DNA from: DASZZY01 sp036260395
GTDB lineage: Bacteria > Actinomycetota > UBA4738 > CALAEC01
DNA length: 17,553 nt
Assembly: GCA_036260395.1 (NCBI GenBank)
Contig: DASZZY010000019.1
Coordinates: forward strand, 1 to 17,553
Direction of reading: 5' to 3'
The notes under the pieces are model-generated. The model ran no database searches. It was not told the origin of the DNA and saw nothing but the letters and a program-made list of their open reading frames with translations. Positions 1 to 7,015 of the stretch are shown in pieces (within the stretch, counting starts at the first letter, position 1; every line of letters starts with the position of its first letter). The position numbers and the translations under genes are program-made.

Positions 1-687
1 AAGGAGGCGTCGTGGGGGAACGGGCAACTGACCGTCGATGTCCTCCGCACCGTGGTGACCTTCGCGTCGGACGGCACCGCCGACGGCCTGGCCTGGACCG
101 TGGCCACCAGCGCGCAGGGCGCCACGCTGGGCGGCCGCCCGGTCTCGCTCCCCCCGGGGCGCGTCGTGTCGGCCGGCGGCCTCCAGGCCGGCGTGGCCGC
201 ACCCTACGTGCGGGCGCCGGCGAACGGGCGCGACCTGGAGATCGTGGCCCCGGGCCTGTTCGTGGCCCACCAGGAGCAGTCGGCGTACTTCGCCGGCGCC
301 GAGGTCTCGGCCTCGTTCACCCGGCAGCCGGTGACCGAGTTCGAGCCGTTTCTCGGCGACCTCAACGGGATCGTGGCGGGCGTCGGCGACGCGGGGCTCG
401 GCGGCGGATTCGACGCCGGGGCCGCGACGTCCGCGCCGGCGTCCCCCACGACCGCGCCGACGGCCATGCCGGCCACGGGCCAGGGCGAAGCGCCGGAGCC
501 GTCGGTCTCCGTCGTCCGGTACACCACCGGGACGGGCGCCATGGCGACGGTCCTGGGCCTGGCCGCGGCGGGCCTCCTGCTCCTGCTGATCCGGTGGATC
601 GGCCGCTACGGCTGGGGCCGCCGCCTGTACCGCAGGCAGCCGCTCCGGGGCGTGGACTGGCTCTACCGGGCGTTCCTGAAGACGTGA
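1..687 (+). CDS. C-terminally membrane-anchored exoprotein, 3' part (5' end outside window)
   Basis: I do not recognise the family. The frame is open from base 1 with G/C at nearly every third codon position, so the gene almost certainly starts upstream; 228 codons plus the stop are visible. The first ~135 visible residues are a neutral Val/Ala/Gly/Thr-rich region with alternating hydrophobic residues, suggesting a beta-rich extracytoplasmic domain. A Pro/Ala/Thr-rich linker follows (residues ~138-170), then one hydrophobic helix (~182-199) and a basic tail (RWIGRYGWGRRLYRRQ). This is the layout of a type I protein with an outside domain, flexible stalk, membrane anchor and short cytoplasmic tail. 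Its TGA overlaps the GTG of livH in a GTGA junction at 684-687, so it is translationally coupled to an importer permease. It could be an accessory or ligand-capturing subunit; that is inference from position only. GTG codons at 49 and 52 could serve as starts if the gene is short, but the upstream codons look coding. Confidence 0.7.
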   Translation, partial: KEASWGNGQLTVDVLRTVVTFASDGTADGLAWTVATSAQGATLGGRPVSLPPGRVVSAGGLQAGVAAPYVRAPANGRDLEIVAPGLFVAHQEQSAYFAGAEVSASFTRQPVTEFEPFLGDLNGIVAGVGDAGLGGGFDAGAATSAPASPTTAPTAMPATGQGEAPEPSVSVVRYTTGTGAMATVLGLAAAGLLLLLIRWIGRYGWGRRLYRRQPLRGVDWLYRAFLKT

Positions 688-1610
688 GCGGAGGAGCGCC
701 GGTCGTCGAGATCGCGCTGTTCGGCCTGTCGTCCGGGGCGGTCTTCGGCCTGCTGGCCCTGGGGCTGGTCCTGATCTACCGCACGACCGGGATCATGAAC
801 TTCGCCCACTGGGCCATCGGCCTGCTCTCGGTGGTGGCGTACATCGGCCTGACCGCGGCGGGCATCCCCGGCTGGGGCGCGGTCATCATCTCGCTGCCGC
901 TGGCCGTGGCGGCCGGGGTGGGGTCGTACCGGCTGGTGTTCCGGAAGGTCTCCCGCGCCAACCAGATCATCGTGATCCTCATCGCCATCGCGGTCGCCCA
1001 GCTCTTCTCGTCCCTGGCCGCGTTCGCCCTGGGCTTCGACGCGTTCACGCGCCTGGCGCCCTGGCTCCCCGTCACGCAGGTCACCATCGCCGGCGCCGTG
1101 CTGAGCGCCAACGAGCTCATCACCGCCGCCGCCGCGGTGGCCATCGCGTTCGGGTTCCTGGTGTGGTTCCGGCTCTCGACCACCGGCCGCGCGCTGCGGG
1201 CCGTGGCCCAGAACCCGGAGGCGGCCATGCTGGCCGGCATCGACGAGGCGAAGTACTCCCAGATCGCCTGGGGGATCGGCTCCGCGCTGGCCGGTCTCTC
1301 GCTCCTGCTGGTCCTGCCCCACGTGGCGGGCGAGCAGGGCGGCGTGCTGACGGCGTTCGAGGTCTCGCCGCTGGGCACGCTCCTGATCCCGGCGTTCGGG
1401 GCCGCGCTGGTCGGCGGCCTGGTGAACATGCCGATGGCGCTCGTCGGCGGATTCGTGTTCGGGCTGGCCCGCGAGCTACTGATCCTGGCGCCCGCGCCCT
1501 GGAACGGCCTGCGCTCGTCCATCGCTGCCATCCTGATCGTCGTGCTCCTGCTGCTGAGGACCGAGCGGTTCTTCACGGTGCGCCAGGAGCGGGAGGCCCT
1601 GGAGGCGTGA
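684..1610 (+). CDS. livH: Branched-chain amino acid-type ABC transporter permease LivH
   Basis: Integral membrane permease of the HAAT (hydrophobic amino acid uptake) family, pairing with LivM to form the importer channel. With the GTG start at 684 it is 308 aa, the usual length. The family motif near the N-terminus is clear at residues ~33-46 (RTTGIMNFAHWAIG, compare the usual NFAHG-type signature). A cytoplasmic coupling loop in the second half (TGRALRAVAQNPEAAMLAGI) contacts the ATPase in this family. About eight hydrophobic segments are visible. The start was chosen because it overlaps the previous stop as GTGA and the protein homology begins there; in-frame codons upstream read as an Arg/Gly/Pro-rich shadow. 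LivM follows after 7 nt. The substrate cannot be deduced: HAAT systems also carry amides, urea and aromatic or short-chain acids, and no binding protein is in the window. Confidence 0.95.
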   Translation: MSGGAPVVEIALFGLSSGAVFGLLALGLVLIYRTTGIMNFAHWAIGLLSVVAYIGLTAAGIPGWGAVIISLPLAVAAGVGSYRLVFRKVSRANQIIVILIAIAVAQLFSSLAAFALGFDAFTRLAPWLPVTQVTIAGAVLSANELITAAAAVAIAFGFLVWFRLSTTGRALRAVAQNPEAAMLAGIDEAKYSQIAWGIGSALAGLSLLLVLPHVAGEQGGVLTAFEVSPLGTLLIPAFGAALVGGLVNMPMALVGGFVFGLARELLILAPAPWNGLRSSIAAILIVVLLLLRTERFFTVRQEREALEA

Positions 1611-1617
1611 GGGTCCG

Positions 1618-2721
1618 GTGAGCGCGGACGTGGCCGTTCGCCGGCCGGCGGCGGAGCCGCTCCCCGCCCGCCCCCGGGCCCTCCGGCGGCTGACGCCCGG
1701 CCATGTCGTGGCGCTCTTGGGGCTGCTCGCGCTCGCGGCGCTCCCGGCCGCGTTCGGCGACTTCGGGTTCTTCGTCGGCCAGTACGTGATGGTCTACGCG
1801 ATGGTCGGGCTCTCGGTCGTGGTGGTCACCGGCTACGCGGGCCTGATCTCGCTGATGCCGTACTCGTTCGCCGGCGTCGGCGCCATGGTGACCGGCGCCG
1901 CGATGGCCTCGTGGGGATGGCCGTTCTGGCTGGCGGCGCCGCTGGCGGCCGTGGCCACCGTTCCGGTCTCCGTCATCGTGGGCGCCGCCTCGGTGCGGCT
2001 CCGGGGCCTGTACCTGGCCATCGCCACGCTGACCGCCGCGGACTTCCTGGGCGAGACCTTCTTCCGGTGGGACGCCGCCACCGGCGGCGAGACGGGGTGG
2101 ACGGTCACCCGGCCCGCGCTGGGGCCGATCGACCTCTCCGGCGACCCCGCCTTCTACCTGCTGACGCTGGTGGCCGCCGGGCTGCTCGTGTGGATGGTCG
2201 AGGGCCTGCGGACGTCGCGCCTCGGCCGGGCGATGTATGCGGTCCGCGACAACGAGATCGAAGCCCAGGCCCTGGGCATCAACGTCTTCAAGACGAAGCT
2301 CGTCGCGCTGGTGATCGGCGGGATGCTGGCCGGCCTCGGGGGCGCGTTCCTGGCCGCGCTGCTCGTCACCTCGGCGCCCTCGCCGTTCTGGTCGCCGGTC
2401 GTCCAAGCCACGTCGATCCTGTTCGTGACGCTGGTGGCCATCGGCGGCATCGACCGGGCGCTGGGGGCGTTCTTCGGGGCGCTCGTCGTCGTCGTCCAGC
2501 AGCAGATCTTCGGCGGGGCGGAGTTCTTCTTCGCGTTCGTCGGCATCTACGCGGCTCTGCTGTTGATCGTGCTCCTCCGGTTCCGTCCCGGCGGGCTGGT
2601 CCAGATCGGCAGGATGCAGTGGCAGCTGATCCAGCGCCGGCCGGCCGTCGGCACGGCGGTGGCCGTCGGCGTGATCGCCGTCAACGTCGGGCTGGCCTGG
2701 TTGTTCGTGGGGCTGTCATGA
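1618..2721 (+). CDS. livM: Branched-chain amino acid-type ABC transporter permease LivM, with extra C-terminal helix
   Basis: Second HAAT permease, 367 aa from GTG 1618. A GAGGG at 1609-1613 lies 4 nt before the start and serves as a ribosome binding site. After a ~25-residue Pro/Arg-rich N-terminus, the family core includes GYAGLISLMPYSFAGVGA (residues ~72-89, LivM equivalent of the G-x-SLG-x-A-FxGxGAY region), the YLAIATL segment (~132-138) and the coupling loop SRLGRAMYAVRDNEIEAQAL (~200-219). Canonical LivM proteins end soon after the RPGGL motif (~323-327). Here the chain continues for 40 residues with a basic stretch (QWQLIQRRP) and one more hydrophobic helix (~344-365). The stop overlaps the livG start as ATGA (2718-2721). 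Family assignment is firm; the role of the extra helix is unknown. Confidence 0.95.
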   Translation: MSADVAVRRPAAEPLPARPRALRRLTPGHVVALLGLLALAALPAAFGDFGFFVGQYVMVYAMVGLSVVVVTGYAGLISLMPYSFAGVGAMVTGAAMASWGWPFWLAAPLAAVATVPVSVIVGAASVRLRGLYLAIATLTAADFLGETFFRWDAATGGETGWTVTRPALGPIDLSGDPAFYLLTLVAAGLLVWMVEGLRTSRLGRAMYAVRDNEIEAQALGINVFKTKLVALVIGGMLAGLGGAFLAALLVTSAPSPFWSPVVQATSILFVTLVAIGGIDRALGAFFGALVVVVQQQIFGGAEFFFAFVGIYAALLLIVLLRFRPGGLVQIGRMQWQLIQRRPAVGTAVAVGVIAVNVGLAWLFVGLS

Positions 2722-3506
2722 CCGCGATCCTCCGGACTCGGGACGTCACGCTGCGGTTCGGCGGCGTGACGGCGCTGGAGGAGGTCGACGTGCGGGTCGG
2801 CCCCGGGGAGATCGTCGGCGTCCTCGGGCCGAACGGCGCCGGGAAGAGCACGCTGTTCAACGTGATCAGCGGCTTCCTCCGACCGGAGCACGGGCGGGTG
2901 CTGTTCCTGGAGCGGGAGATCGGCCACCTGCTCCCGTACGAGCGCGTGGCGGCCGGCATCGGCCGGACGTTCCAGCACGTCCGGCTGTTCCGCAGCCTCA
3001 CGGTGTACGAGAACCTCCTGGCGGCCCAGCACCGCCACCTGTCGTCCGGGTCGTTCGCCGCGATGCTCCGGCTGCCCTCGGCCCGCCGGGACGAGCGCGA
3101 GGCGGCCCGGCGGGCCGACGCGGCGCTCGAGCTGATCGACCTCGGGCCGTGGCGCGACGCCCGCCCCGACGAGCTCTCGTACGGGACGCTGCGGTTCCTC
3201 GAGCTGGCGTGCGTGCTGTCGCTGGAGCCCACGGTGCTGCTGCTCGACGAGCCGTCCTCGGGCATCGCCCAGAAGGAGGCCGAGGCGCTGGGCCCCATGC
3301 TCGAGAGGATCCGCGACGAGCGCGACTGTGCCCTGCTGCTCATCGAGCACGACATGAACGTGCTGCTCGGCGTGTCGGAGCGGGTCTACGCCATGGATCT
3401 CGGGCGGATCATCGCCGAGGGGACGCCGGACGAGGTGGTCTCCGACGACCGGGTGCTGGAGTCGTACCTTGGCCGGACGACGGGGAGGGCCCGTGCTCCG
3501 GCTTGA
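2718..3506 (+). CDS. livG: HAAT-type ABC transporter ATP-binding protein LivG
   Basis: Cytoplasmic ATPase, one of two nucleotide-binding subunits of the importer, 262 aa from ATG 2718 (coupled to livM by an ATGA overlap). Walker A GPNGAGKST is at residues 37-45, the Q-loop Gln at 86 (GRTFQHVRLF, typical of LivG), Walker B with catalytic Glu is VLLLDEP at 173-179, and the switch His at 211 (IEHDM, as in LivG). The ABC signature is divergent: LSYGTLRFLELA at 153-164, with Thr where LivG and LivF normally carry Gln or Asp, and Phe in place of Arg. The lid segment SSGIAQKE replaces the common AAGLN-type segment. The C-terminus overlaps livF by 14 nt if livF starts at 3493. ATP binding and hydrolysis residues are intact, so the protein should be active; the signature change may affect its pairing with LivF. 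Confidence 0.95.
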   Translation: MTAILRTRDVTLRFGGVTALEEVDVRVGPGEIVGVLGPNGAGKSTLFNVISGFLRPEHGRVLFLEREIGHLLPYERVAAGIGRTFQHVRLFRSLTVYENLLAAQHRHLSSGSFAAMLRLPSARRDEREAARRADAALELIDLGPWRDARPDELSYGTLRFLELACVLSLEPTVLLLDEPSSGIAQKEAEALGPMLERIRDERDCALLLIEHDMNVLLGVSERVYAMDLGRIIAEGTPDEVVSDDRVLESYLGRTTGRARAPA

Positions 3507-4251
3507 GAACGTCCACGCGTATTACGGGCCGGTCCACGTTCTGTTCGGCGTCGACCTCGAGGTCCGCGACGGCGAGATCATCGCGCTCCTGGGCACGAAC
3601 GGGGCGGGCAAGACCACGATCCTCCGGGTGATCTCCGGCGTGATCCCCGCCGCGCACGGCCAGGTGCGGTGGCGGAAGCGGCCCATGCGCGGCCTGCGGC
3701 CCGCCGACATCGTGAAGCTGGGGATCGTCCAGATGCCCGGGGGCCGGGGCGTGTTCCCGGGGATGACCGTCGAGGAGAACCTGGAGCTCGGCGGGTTCCT
3801 CTACGGGCGCGACAAGGCCCGGCGCCGGGCGGCCGTCGAGCGCGTGTACGAGCTGTTCCCGATGCTCCGCGACCGGCGGCGCCAGGTGGCCGGGACGCTG
3901 TCCGGCGGCCAGCAGCAGATGCTGACGCTGGCCAAGTCGTTCGTGATGCAGCCGCGGCTGCTGCTGATCGACGAGCTGTCGCTCGGGCTGGCCCCCGTGG
4001 TCGTCGAGGAGCTGCTGGAGACCGTCCGGCGGCTGAACCGCGAGGGGGTGGCCATCCTCCTCGTCGACCAGCACGTGGACCTGGCGCTCGACGTGGCGTC
4101 GCGCGCCTACTTCATCGAGCGGGGGGAGATCCGCTTCTCGGGGCCCGCGGAGGACCTGCGCGGCCGCGACGACCTCCTGCGTTCGGTGTTCCTGCGGGGG
4201 GAGACGGTGCGCGAGGTGGCCGGCTCCTCGGCCGGCGAGTCCGCCCGGTAG
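3493..4251 (+). CDS. livF: HAAT-type ABC transporter ATP-binding protein LivF
   Basis: Second ATPase of the importer, 252 aa. GTG 3493 is preferred because translation then begins with the family-typical start MLRLENVHAYYG, and a GGGGAGGG lies at 3482-3489 just upstream; an in-frame TTG at 3469 would add 8 residues. Walker A GTNGAGKTT is at residues 34-42, Q-loop Gln at 80 (GIVQMPGGRGVFPGMTVEEN, the LivF hallmark), canonical signature LSGGQQQM at 136-143, Walker B LLLIDE ending at Glu161, and switch His194 (VDQHV). This subunit has the intact signature, in contrast to LivG. Its stop TAG is followed directly by the ATG of the metallo-hydrolase gene with no spacer, so the two are almost certainly cotranscribed. 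Confidence 0.95.
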   Translation: MLRLENVHAYYGPVHVLFGVDLEVRDGEIIALLGTNGAGKTTILRVISGVIPAAHGQVRWRKRPMRGLRPADIVKLGIVQMPGGRGVFPGMTVEENLELGGFLYGRDKARRRAAVERVYELFPMLRDRRRQVAGTLSGGQQQMLTLAKSFVMQPRLLLIDELSLGLAPVVVEELLETVRRLNREGVAILLVDQHVDLALDVASRAYFIERGEIRFSGPAEDLRGRDDLLRSVFLRGETVREVAGSSAGESAR

Positions 4252-5475
4252 ATGCCTCCGGAGGTGATCGATCTCGCCGACCGGCTGTGGCGCGGCGAGG
4301 CCTCGACCGAGGAGCACCATCCGCTGTTCGGCCCGATCGAGGGGGCGGAGGTGGCCCCGGCGACCCTGTTCGTCCGGGCGTTCGGCAACGTCACGGCGTT
4401 CGCCGCCGGGGACGGGCTGGTCCTCGTCGACGCCGGGAGCGCGATGACCGCCGCGGAGGTGCACCGGGCGGTCCGGGAGTGGTCGCACGCTCCGGTGACG
4501 ACCGCGGCGTTCACGCACGGCCACATCGACCACGTGCTCGGGCTGCGGCCGTTCGAGGCACAGCGCCCCATCCGCGTGGTGGCCCACCGGGACGTGCCGC
4601 GGCGGTTCGAGCGCTACCTGCGGACCGCCGGGTACAACGCCGCCATCAACGCCCGGCAGTTCGGCGTGCCGGGGCTCGAGTGGCCGACCGAGTACCGCTT
4701 CCCCGACGAGACGTACGACCGGGAGCTCGTGCTGGAGGCGGGCGGCGAGCGGTTCGAGCTCCGCCACGCCCGCGGCGAGACGGAGGACGCCACATGGGTA
4801 TGGGTCCCGGCGCGGCGGGTCCTGTGCACCGGCGACCTGTTCATCTGGGCGCTGCCCAACGCGGGGAACCCGCAGAAGGTCCAGCGGTACCCGGACGAGT
4901 GGGCCGCTGCGCTGCGGGAGATGGCCGCGCTGCAGGCCGAGGTGCTGCTGCCCGGCCACGGGTGGCCGGTGCTGGGAGCCGGTCGGGTACGCGAGGCGCT
5001 GGAGAGCACCGCCGACCTCCTCGAGTCGCTGGTGGAGGAGACGCTCGAGGCGATGAACGCTGGGGCGACGCTGGACGAGGTGCTGATGACCGTCCGGCCC
5101 TCGGAGGAGCTCCTGGCCAGACCGTGGCTGCGGCCGGTGTACGACGATCCCGAGTTCGTGGTCCGAAGCGTGTGGCGCCTCTACGGCGGTTGGTGGGACG
5201 GCGACCCCGCGGCGCTGAAGCCGGCGCCGCGCCGGGCCGTGGCCGAGGAGGTGGCCCGGCTGGCCGGCGGCGCCGGCCGCGTCGCGGAGCGTGCCGGCGA
5301 GGTGGCCGCAGCGGGCGACCTGCGGCTGGCGGCGCACCTGGCGGAGTGGGCGGCGCTCGCGGCACCGGACGACGAGGCGGCGCGGTCCGCGAGGAGCGAG
5401 GTCTACGCCCGTCGCGCCGCCGAGGAGCCCTCCACGATGGCCCGCGGGATCTTCAACTCCGCGCTCGAGCCGTAG
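4252..5475 (+). CDS. Metallo-beta-lactamase-fold hydrolase with alkylsulfatase dimerisation domain
   Basis: 407-aa soluble metallohydrolase. The beta-lactamase-fold domain spans residues ~35-240 and shows the binuclear metal site: THGHIDH at 88-94 (His89, His91, Asp93, His94), His172 (RHARGETEDA), Asp195 (CTGDLF) and His236 (LLPGHGW). From ~300 the motif VRSVWRLYGGWWDGDPAALK matches the dimerisation domain of type III alkyl sulfatases (SdsA1/YjcS/BDS1), followed by their Ala-rich helical repeat region. The SCP2-like C-terminal domain of full SdsA1 enzymes (~650 aa) is absent, and no Sec signal is visible, so the protein looks cytoplasmic. It begins directly at the livF stop, as the last gene of the importer operon. 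Sulfate-ester hydrolysis is therefore possible, but the substrate is uncertain: the short form may act on another ester or thioester. Its stop lies in one arm of a small inverted repeat shared with the convergent synthetase gene. Confidence 0.85.
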   Translation: MPPEVIDLADRLWRGEASTEEHHPLFGPIEGAEVAPATLFVRAFGNVTAFAAGDGLVLVDAGSAMTAAEVHRAVREWSHAPVTTAAFTHGHIDHVLGLRPFEAQRPIRVVAHRDVPRRFERYLRTAGYNAAINARQFGVPGLEWPTEYRFPDETYDRELVLEAGGERFELRHARGETEDATWVWVPARRVLCTGDLFIWALPNAGNPQKVQRYPDEWAAALREMAALQAEVLLPGHGWPVLGAGRVREALESTADLLESLVEETLEAMNAGATLDEVLMTVRPSEELLARPWLRPVYDDPEFVVRSVWRLYGGWWDGDPAALKPAPRRAVAEEVARLAGGAGRVAERAGEVAAAGDLRLAAHLAEWAALAAPDDEAARSARSEVYARRAAEEPSTMARGIFNSALEP

Positions 5476-5485
5476 CGGACGCTAC
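5472..5485. terminator. Small palindrome carrying both convergent stop codons; possible weak bidirectional terminator
   Basis: GTAGCGGACGCTAC forms a 5-bp stem (GTAGC/GCTAC) with a 4-nt GGAC loop. The TAG of the plus-strand hydrolase (5473-5475) lies in the left arm and the TAG of the minus-strand acyl-CoA synthetase (5484-5482) in the right arm. There is no T-tract, so intrinsic termination is uncertain; the symmetry could partly reflect two similar stop contexts meeting by chance. Confidence 0.3.
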
Positions 5486-6990
5486 AGCAGCGCGCGGAGG
5501 GCCTTGCGGTCGACCTTGCCGATCGGGGTGAGCGGCACGGCGCCGACGATCCGGACGTCGCGGGGATACGCTTCGCGCGACAGCCGGCGCTTGGACCACT
5601 CCACGAGCTCCTCCCGCGTCACGTTCTGCCCCGAGTGGAGCGACACGAAGGCCACCACCTCCTCGCCGCGAACCGGGTCCGGGCGACCGACCACCCCGGC
5701 GGCCTGCACGCCCGGGTGCTCGACGAGGGCGTCCTCGACATCCCGGGGGAAGACGTTGACACCGCTGCGGATGATGAGGTCCTTCTTCCGGTCGACGATC
5801 CACAGGTAGCCGTCCTGGTCGAGCCGGCCGAGGTCGCCGGTGCGCAGCCACCCGCCGCGGAGCGCCCGCTCCGTCTCCCCAGGCGACCGCCAGTACCCGG
5901 CCATCATGCCCGGCCCCCGGCTGGCCACCTCGCCGACCTCCTCGGGAGCCACCGGCCGGTCGTCGTCGCCGAACACCGCCACCTCGTACCCGGGAAGCGG
6001 CAGGCCCACCGAGCCGAGCTTGCGCCGCCCCGGCGGGTTGACGGTCATGATGGCGCCCGATTCGGTGAGCCCGTAGCCCTCCAGGACCTCCGCGCCCGGC
6101 ACGCGGCGCTCGAACTCCCGGGCCACCTCGGGTGGCAACGGCGACGCCCCGCAGGTGATGACCCGGAGCGACGAGAGATCGTGGTCCTCCAGCGGGAGGC
6201 CCAGCAGCAGCTGGAGCATCGTGGGCACCACCACGGCGCGCTGCATCCGGTGCTCGGCGGCGAGCTCCAGCCAGGCCTGCGGCTCGAACCACCGCATCAG
6301 GACCGCTTGCCCCCGCTCGGGGACATGGAGAGCGGCCACCGAGACGACGAGCCCGTAGCCGTGCGACAGGGGCAGCGCGGCCAGCGTCCGCGTGACACCG
6401 TCGATGTGCGCGGCCCGCTGGGCCGCCTCGCCGACGCGCCACAGGGCCTCGTGGGACAGCATCACGCCCTTGGCCCGGCCGGTGGTGCCCCCCGTGTACA
6501 TGAGGGCCGCCAGGTCGCCGTCCTCCCGATCCACGATCCCGCCGGGCGGCGCCTCCTCCAGCGAGGAGAGCGACAGGACGCCGTCCTCCTCCGGCCCCGC
6601 GCTGACGATCCACTTCACCGACTCGACGCCCGAGGCCGCGGACCGGACGGCGGGCAGGAACTCCGGCGTGGTGATGACCGCCCGGGCCTCGGCGTCCTGG
6701 AGGATGAGCCGGATCTCCTCGGGCGGCAGCAGGAACACCGCCGGGGTGATCACCGCGCCCGCCCGCCACAGGGCGTGGTACGCGATCGGCACCTCCGGGC
6801 AGTTGGCCATGACCACGACGACGCGGTCCCCGGGGGCGATCCCGAGCTCGACGAGCCCGCGCGAGAGCCGCCGCACGCGCTCCTGGAGATCCCCGGAGCG
6901 GTACCACCGGCCCTCGAAGAACAGCGACTCGTAGTCGCCGTGGCGCTCGAACGCCGCGTCGGCCAGGCGGGCGAGGTGGTACCGGCCCAC
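5482..6990 (-). CDS. AMP-forming acyl-CoA synthetase (fatty acid/carboxylate--CoA ligase)
   Basis: ANL-superfamily ligase that activates a carboxylate with ATP to an acyl-adenylate and transfers it to CoA. 502 aa from GTG 6990, the normal length. Motifs in order: the P-loop YTGGTTGRAKG (residues ~165-175), EGYGLTES (~304-311), TGDL (~384-387), the hinge DRKKDLIIRSG (~400-410) and the catalytic C-terminal Lys492 in PIGKVDRKAL. All key residues are present and no membrane segment is seen. The start is supported by a TACAGT box 7 nt upstream, which suggests a leaderless transcript; in-frame codons further upstream are low-complexity and overlap the methyltransferase gene. It converges on the importer/hydrolase operon with a 6-nt gap. 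Chain-length or aromatic specificity cannot be read from the sequence. It could take the acid imported or released by the neighbouring operon, which is inference. Confidence 0.92.
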   Translation of the reverse strand: MGRYHLARLADAAFERHGDYESLFFEGRWYRSGDLQERVRRLSRGLVELGIAPGDRVVVVMANCPEVPIAYHALWRAGAVITPAVFLLPPEEIRLILQDAEARAVITTPEFLPAVRSAASGVESVKWIVSAGPEEDGVLSLSSLEEAPPGGIVDREDGDLAALMYTGGTTGRAKGVMLSHEALWRVGEAAQRAAHIDGVTRTLAALPLSHGYGLVVSVAALHVPERGQAVLMRWFEPQAWLELAAEHRMQRAVVVPTMLQLLLGLPLEDHDLSSLRVITCGASPLPPEVAREFERRVPGAEVLEGYGLTESGAIMTVNPPGRRKLGSVGLPLPGYEVAVFGDDDRPVAPEEVGEVASRGPGMMAGYWRSPGETERALRGGWLRTGDLGRLDQDGYLWIVDRKKDLIIRSGVNVFPRDVEDALVEHPGVQAAGVVGRPDPVRGEEVVAFVSLHSGQNVTREELVEWSKRRLSREAYPRDVRIVGAVPLTPIGKVDRKALRALL

Positions 6991-6997
6991 GGCGGCT

Positions 6998-7003
6998 ACT
7001 GTA
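6998..7003 (-). promoter_or_regulatory. -10 box TACAGT for the acyl-CoA synthetase
   Basis: TACAGT on the minus strand lies 7 nt before GTG 6990, the spacing expected when transcription begins at or next to the start codon. No -35 match is apparent. It also settles the start of the ligase. Confidence 0.5.
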
Positions 7004-7015
7004 CGTCCCCCGCCG

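Noticed and set aside
12..683. An in-frame upstream extension of livH starting at GTG 12 with a perfect AAGGAGG at 1-7
   Set aside because: The translation is Arg/Gly/Pro-rich shadow sequence, while frame 1 over the same bases codes plausibly. The ribosome-binding-like match is coincidental.
3409..5337. A 642-aa minus-strand open frame antisense to livG, livF and the metallo-hydrolase
   Set aside because: Its composition (His, Gln, Arg, Pro-rich, no motifs) is that of an antisense shadow in GC-rich DNA. The plus-strand genes carry full family motifs.
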